From assembly GCF_001544555.2 (NCBI RefSeq), contig NZ_FCOK02000031.1:34068-98067 (forward strand): 64,000 nucleotides of DNA. Reading direction: 5' to 3'. The position numbers and the translations under genes were made by a program. This DNA comes from Caballeronia udeis. GTDB taxonomy: Bacteria; Pseudomonadota; Gammaproteobacteria; Burkholderiales; Burkholderiaceae. Of the stretch, positions 60,669 to 64,000 are shown in pieces (positions within the stretch are counted from its first letter, which is position 1; each line of letters opens with the position of its first letter). The notes under the pieces were generated by a model. It worked only from the letters and a program-made list of their open reading frames with translations. It was not told the DNA's origin and made no database searches.

Positions 60669-61616
60669 ATGACCGATACCGCTTCGCTTTCGCCGTCGTT
60701 GCCTCACTTCGACCACGCGGATACCGCGCGCTTGCTGCCCTTCGACCGCCTCGTCGATACCTTGAAGCGCACCATGCTCGACTATGCGAGCGGCCTCATC
60801 ACGAGTCCCGAGCGCATGGTGGTGCCGCTTCGCGACGGCGCCGTGATGCTCTCGATGCCGGCCGCCGCCGCCGACCTCGCCATGCACAAGCTCGTCAATG
60901 TATGCCCGAAGAACGGCGCGCTCGGGCTGCCGACCATTCACGGCCAGGTCACCGCATTCGATGCCGCGACCGGCGTGCCGCTCTTCATGCTGGACGGGCC
61001 CACGGTAACCGGCCGCCGCACCGCCGCGGTCACGATGATCGGCATCCAGGCGCTGCTTGGGCGCGAGCCCAAGGAGGTGTTGGTCATCGGCACGGGCAAG
61101 CAGGCAGCACATCATGTCGAGGCGCTGAGTGCGCTTTATCCGGACGCTAAGATTATCGTGCAGGGCTCGCGGGTCGAACGCGCTGAGGCATTTTGTGTGG
61201 ACCATGTGGCGTTATCGGAGAGATTGAGCGCGTTGAAAGACGTCGACATACCCGCGTCGATCGACGTAGTTATCGCGACCACCACGAGTAAAACGCCGGT
61301 CTATACGCTGCCGCCCATCGAGGGCCGGCTCGTGATCGGCGTGGGCGCGTTCACGCCTGATGCCGCTGAGATTGCGGCATCGACGGTGCTGGCGAGCGAT
61401 GTGTTCGTGGACGACCTGGCCGGTGCGCGGCATGAGGCCGGGGACCTGATACAGGCAGGTATTAGCTGGGACGAGGTGCGGCCGCTTGCGAGTGCGTTGG
61501 GTGCTCAAGCCGCTGAATCAGGGATCAAGCGGCCGGTCATGTTCAAGAGCGTCGGATGCGCTGCGTGGGATCTGGCCGCATGCAGAGTTGTCCGGGCGAT
61601 GCTCGGGGCGGGTTAA
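60669..61616 (+). CDS. Ornithine cyclodeaminase/mu-crystallin-family reductase
   Basis: A 315-residue NAD(P)-dependent enzyme of the OCD/mu-crystallin family. The N-terminal half has 'DYASGLITSPERMVVPL', 'MHKLVNVCPKNG' (conserved Lys) and 'TGRRTAAVTMIGIQAL'; the nucleotide loop is 'VLVIGTGKQAAHHVEAL' near residue 136. The pattern fits the delta-1-pyrroline-2-carboxylate reductase branch (LhpI-like, hydroxyproline/lysine breakdown) more than cyclodeaminase. ATG at 60669; the next in-frame start is earlier at 60612 with no ribosome site. Its neighbours give no pathway clue. Confidence 0.82.
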   Translation: MTDTASLSPSLPHFDHADTARLLPFDRLVDTLKRTMLDYASGLITSPERMVVPLRDGAVMLSMPAAAADLAMHKLVNVCPKNGALGLPTIHGQVTAFDAATGVPLFMLDGPTVTGRRTAAVTMIGIQALLGREPKEVLVIGTGKQAAHHVEALSALYPDAKIIVQGSRVERAEAFCVDHVALSERLSALKDVDIPASIDVVIATTTSKTPVYTLPPIEGRLVIGVGAFTPDAAEIAASTVLASDVFVDDLAGARHEAGDLIQAGISWDEVRPLASALGAQAAESGIKRPVMFKSVGCAAWDLAACRVVRAMLGAG

Positions 61617-61697
61617 GGAAAGTGCTTGCATAACAAGCTGGAATAGTCCTTGCTATTTAATCATTGTTGATCCGAGGATTATTTCAGGGCTTGATTG

Positions 61698-62042
61698 ATG
61701 ACTAGTCGAAACGAATTTGAACTGAGAGAAGCGGAAAAAGCGGATTGGCGCGCCCAATCCGATATAGCGACCATTGCAAAACAGGCGTGGTCAGATGCAA
61801 TTCCCGCTGCCACGCCAACGGCGCCTTCCCGCGTCACGCCACCGGCGACGTACTTCATATCGGTGCTCGAACTGGCGACCGGTGAGAAGCTGGGCAACGA
61901 CGAACGGCTTCGCGCCATCGCGATTCTTGAAGCGCATTTCGCAGCGGGACGTCCCCGCACGCTGAAAGAAGCGATCAGGATCTGCGCGGGCGCGATCGAT
62001 TCTTCGACGCTCCAGCGCATGGCGCGCGGCGCGAAAGCCTGA
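61698..62042 (+). CDS. Small hypothetical protein
   Basis: A 114-residue soluble protein. A charged N-terminal helix is followed by a Thr/Pro-rich linker ('PAATPTAPSRVTPPA') and a C-terminal helical part with 'FISVLELATGEKLGNDERLRAIAILEAHFAAGRP'. ATG at 61698 or TTG one codon earlier; upstream purines are weak (TTCAGGGC). Natural composition supports it. Family unknown. Confidence 0.55.
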   Translation: MTSRNEFELREAEKADWRAQSDIATIAKQAWSDAIPAATPTAPSRVTPPATYFISVLELATGEKLGNDERLRAIAILEAHFAAGRPRTLKEAIRICAGAIDSSTLQRMARGAKA

Positions 62043-62113
62043 ACCTCGCACGAACCCGCACGCTCGCAGCGCTGCTCATTTTTTCAGTCGCTGGTAAAAA
62101 CGACGCCTTTTTG

Positions 62114-62674
62114 TCATAGGGAAGACCTGTGTCGAAGACGCCATGCGTCGCCTGATCGAGTCAGCGTGATTGCCGAAAGCGGCTCCAGGTCCATGCAATA
62201 GACTGCTGTAAGGGGTGCATCCAGCACGGTCGCCAGCGCGGTCTTGACCACGATTGCATGCGTCACGACCAGCGTGACTCCAGTCCCTCGCCAGCTCTCC
62301 AGCGCACCGCGAACCCTTGTTTGCAGGGCTCCCAGACTCTCACCGCCATGCGCCGCGCTTTCCGGTTCGGAAAGCCACGCACCCAATCCGGCCGCGTCTT
62401 CATCGTGAATATCGCGGATGGGACGGCCTTGCCAACGACCGTAATCCAAGTCGCCCCATGACGTGTCAATGCTCGCCGCGGTTTCGAAGGCGCGCCCGGT
62501 TTGAATAGCGGCGTGTGCCGGGCTTGTGATGATCCGATCCGGTTGAAAGGCCGAAGGGAGCCGTGTGAGGCGAGACAATTCAGGCCCGTCAATAGCGTCA
62601 CCGCTACTCGGAAACGAGCCGCTTTTCATTGAAGCCGTGGTCGCGTGGCACAGCAGGATAAGTTCGGTTTTCAT
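62114..62674 (-). CDS. Histidine phosphatase-fold protein (CobC-like), RHG arginine lost
   Basis: A 186-residue protein of the histidine phosphatase superfamily, similar in layout to alpha-ribazole phosphatase. The start is 'MKTELILLCHATTA'. The usual RHG is CHA, so Arg is Cys9, and His10 (phospho-acceptor) is kept. The second histidine is in 'VVTHAIVVKTAL'. The usual D-x-G-x-W-E-G reads 'DYGRWQGRPI', so Glu is Gln. Two of the key residues are thus altered; activity may be lost or changed. It sits next to and divergent from a cobalamin riboswitch with cobalt transport genes, which suggests a B12 tie. Confidence 0.75.
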   Translation of the reverse strand: MKTELILLCHATTASMKSGSFPSSGDAIDGPELSRLTRLPSAFQPDRIITSPAHAAIQTGRAFETAASIDTSWGDLDYGRWQGRPIRDIHDEDAAGLGAWLSEPESAAHGGESLGALQTRVRGALESWRGTGVTLVVTHAIVVKTALATVLDAPLTAVYCMDLEPLSAITLTRSGDAWRLRHRSSL

Positions 62675-62719
62675 GGGGCTCGATTAAGTGAGTGCTTTAC
62701 ATTCGGCCGACTCATTCTA

Positions 62720-62858
62720 GAATGGCGACTTGCATTGCGAGGAAACCGGTGAAAGTCCGGCACGGTCGCGCCACTGTGAGCGGATGTCAAACAAGGCTAT
62801 TGAAGGGCTGCCAGTGCTTCAGCCTTCTGCATCTGCAAGTCAGACCCTCGCTGCAACC
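62720..62858 (+). ncRNA. Cobalamin riboswitch
   Basis: The core elements are in order: 'GGAAACCGGTGAAAGTCCGG' (62741-62760), CACGGTCGCGCCACTGTGA right after, and the B12-box-like AGTCAGACCC near 62838-62847, then a T-rich stretch (CTTTCTTTTTTCTT, 62859-62872). It lies just before cbtB. Adenosylcobalamin binding should lower expression of the cobalt transporter genes when B12 is plentiful. Confidence 0.9.
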
Positions 62859-62900
62859 TTTCTTTTTTCTTACGGGACGCGTAATCCCCTGGAGTCGTTC

Positions 62901-63134
62901 ATGAGCCATCCTGCCGCATCCGCCAGTTTGACCGGCAATAATCCCGCATTTGATGCACCCATACCCATTCCGGTGCGTGAAGTGTTGCCCTGGGCAGTCT
63001 TTATCGGCCTGCTTTTGCTGATCGCGATTTATTTTGTCGGCGCCGAACAGGGCGCGACCTCGATCTTCCAGGGTATGGTTATCCACGAGTTTGTCCACGA
63101 CGGTCGCCATCTGCTCGGCTTTCCCTGCCACTGA
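62901..63134 (+). CDS. cbtB: Cobalt transporter subunit CbtB
   Basis: A 77-residue inner-membrane protein with a single membrane segment at about 29-47 and a His-rich end: 'HEFVHDGRHLLGFPCH', a likely metal site. This fits CbtB, the small partner of CbtA, which replaces CbiMNQO in many proteobacteria. GGAG stands eight bases before the ATG at 62901. The riboswitch is directly upstream and cbtA starts eight bases after the stop. Confidence 0.9.
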   Translation: MSHPAASASLTGNNPAFDAPIPIPVREVLPWAVFIGLLLLIAIYFVGAEQGATSIFQGMVIHEFVHDGRHLLGFPCH

Positions 63135-63142
63135 GACCGACC

Positions 63143-63910
63143 ATGATCCGAAACCTTTTGATACGCGGCATGATCGCGGGACTCGTCGCGGGCCTGCTCG
63201 GCTTTTGTGTTGCCAAAACCTTGGGTGAGCCTTCGGTTGATCGCGCGATTGCCTTTGAAGCGCAGCAGGAAAAGCTGCACGAACAAGCGGAAGCCGCATC
63301 CGGGCATCAGCACGATCCTGCCGATGACGTCGAGCTCGTCAGTCGCGGCACGCAAGCGGGGCTCGGTTTGCTGACGGGTGTCTGCGTGTTCGGGACAGCG
63401 TTGGGCGGCCTGTTCTCCCTCGTGTTCGCGTTTTCGTATGCGCGGCTTGGCGCTTTGCGCGCACGGGGAACGTCGGCGTTGCTCGGCCTGTTCGGCTTCG
63501 TGACCATTGCGGTCGTGCCGTTCCTCAAGTACCCGCCGAATCCGCCTTCCGTGGGCAATCCTGACACGATCGGCGCACGGACCGCGCTGTTTTTCGGCAT
63601 GGTCGCGATCTCGCTGATTGTCGCCGTGTTTGCTGTGCGGCTGCAGCGGCGTTTGCAGGCGCGCCACGGCAACTGGAACGCAGCGCTGATTTCGGTCGCC
63701 GTGTATATCGTGCTGATGGCGCTGGCGCATTTTGCGCTGCCGCCGGTCGACGAAGTGCCGAAGCTGTTTTCAGCGACGCTGCTGTGGAATTTCCGCGTGG
63801 CGGCAATCGGCATCCAGGCGGTGATCTGGACCACGCTCGGTTTGCTGTTCGGCGTGCTTGCGCAACGTGAAATGGAAGCGGTGCCGGCCCGGCGGATTGC
63901 TTCGGCCTGA
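63143..63910 (+). CDS. cbtA: Cobalt transporter CbtA
   Basis: A 255-residue membrane protein with about six hydrophobic segments. It opens 'MIRNLLIRGMIAGLVAGLLGF', has a His/Glu-rich loop 'EAASGHQHDPADDVELVSR' (about 49-67) and 'LKYPPNPPSVGNPDTIGARTALF' (about 134-156), both typical of CbtA. With CbtB it should import cobalt for B12 synthesis under riboswitch control. Genes that would follow lie beyond the window. Confidence 0.9.
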   Translation: MIRNLLIRGMIAGLVAGLLGFCVAKTLGEPSVDRAIAFEAQQEKLHEQAEAASGHQHDPADDVELVSRGTQAGLGLLTGVCVFGTALGGLFSLVFAFSYARLGALRARGTSALLGLFGFVTIAVVPFLKYPPNPPSVGNPDTIGARTALFFGMVAISLIVAVFAVRLQRRLQARHGNWNAALISVAVYIVLMALAHFALPPVDEVPKLFSATLLWNFRVAAIGIQAVIWTTLGLLFGVLAQREMEAVPARRIASA

Positions 63911-64000
63911 GCGTTTCGTTAGTCCGAACTTTGACTCGATCACAAACATAAGCCATTGATTTCACGCTGTTATGCGTGCGAGCGCAGGATAGCTACTGGG

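Noticed and set aside
1..64000. tRNA, rRNA, CRISPR, insertion sequence, phage or toxin-antitoxin genes
   Set aside because: None recognised. No TTCGA-type tRNA loops with paired stems in the gaps, no spaced repeats beyond the short tandem tracts, and no transposase or integrase.

Overview
The window is about 62-63% GC and densely coded. It looks like chromosomal DNA of a betaproteobacterium of the Burkholderiaceae, most likely Paraburkholderia or Caballeronia. The reasons are a Burkholderia-type efflux locus (LysR regulator, lipase-like protein, RND adaptor, pump and outer-membrane factor), an extra copy of IF-1, a DUF4148 protein, an H-NS-like small protein, polyphosphate glucokinase beside zwf, and an MmsA/MmsB pair next to a LysR gene. 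I saw no rRNA, tRNA, CRISPR array, insertion sequence or prophage.

Layout. 1-4.8 kb: the 3' part of a sugar (probably rhamnose) ABC importer operon closed by a strong terminator. 5-10.7 kb: small and accessory genes (H-NS-like protein, YhbW-like flavin monooxygenase, PhnD-like binding protein, fatty acid desaturase, unknowns). 10.8-14 kb: a lipoprotein, a second FtsI-type transpeptidase and an arylamine N-acetyltransferase, all on the minus strand. 14.1-17.4 kb: zwf, polyphosphate glucokinase and a HAD phosphatase on the plus strand, a unit that turns glucose plus polyphosphate into 6-phosphogluconolactone. 17.6-21.9 kb: IF-1 paralogue, CorA, and a bactofilin / membrane protein / M23 peptidase group. 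22.1-25.8 kb: LysR regulator divergent from mmsA-mmsB (valine catabolism). 26-30 kb: small membrane protein, a dihydrolipoamide dehydrogenase-like flavoprotein, an SDR and pdxY. 30.4-33.2 kb: glgC-glgA.

33.2-46.6 kb is a complete respiratory nitrate reductase locus on the minus strand: narK1, narK2, narG, narH, narJ, narI, a parvulin-type isomerase, mobB, narX, narL, several joined by ATGA overlaps. It is divergent from nrdJ, a B12-dependent class II ribonucleotide reductase that works without oxygen. Nitrate respiration and oxygen-independent DNA precursor synthesis are therefore encoded back to back. At the right end (62.1-63.9 kb) a cobalamin riboswitch precedes the cobalt transporter genes cbtB-cbtA, beside a degenerate histidine phosphatase.

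50.3-58.5 kb matches the Burkholderia bpeT-llpE-bpeE-bpeF-oprC (ceo) multidrug efflux locus. 58.6-62 kb has a PPK2 polyphosphate kinase, a DUF2878 membrane protein and an ornithine-cyclodeaminase-family reductase.

Nothing here is clearly a wholly new system. The best leads are: the histone-H1-like Lys/Ala tail on polyphosphate glucokinase; the lipase-like efflux protein whose nucleophile serine is aspartate; a 45-codon gene behind the DUF4148 gene; a histidine phosphatase that has lost the RHG arginine; and several tandem or inverted repeats at gene starts and ends. All product names are from reading motifs and remembered family sequences, not from searches.
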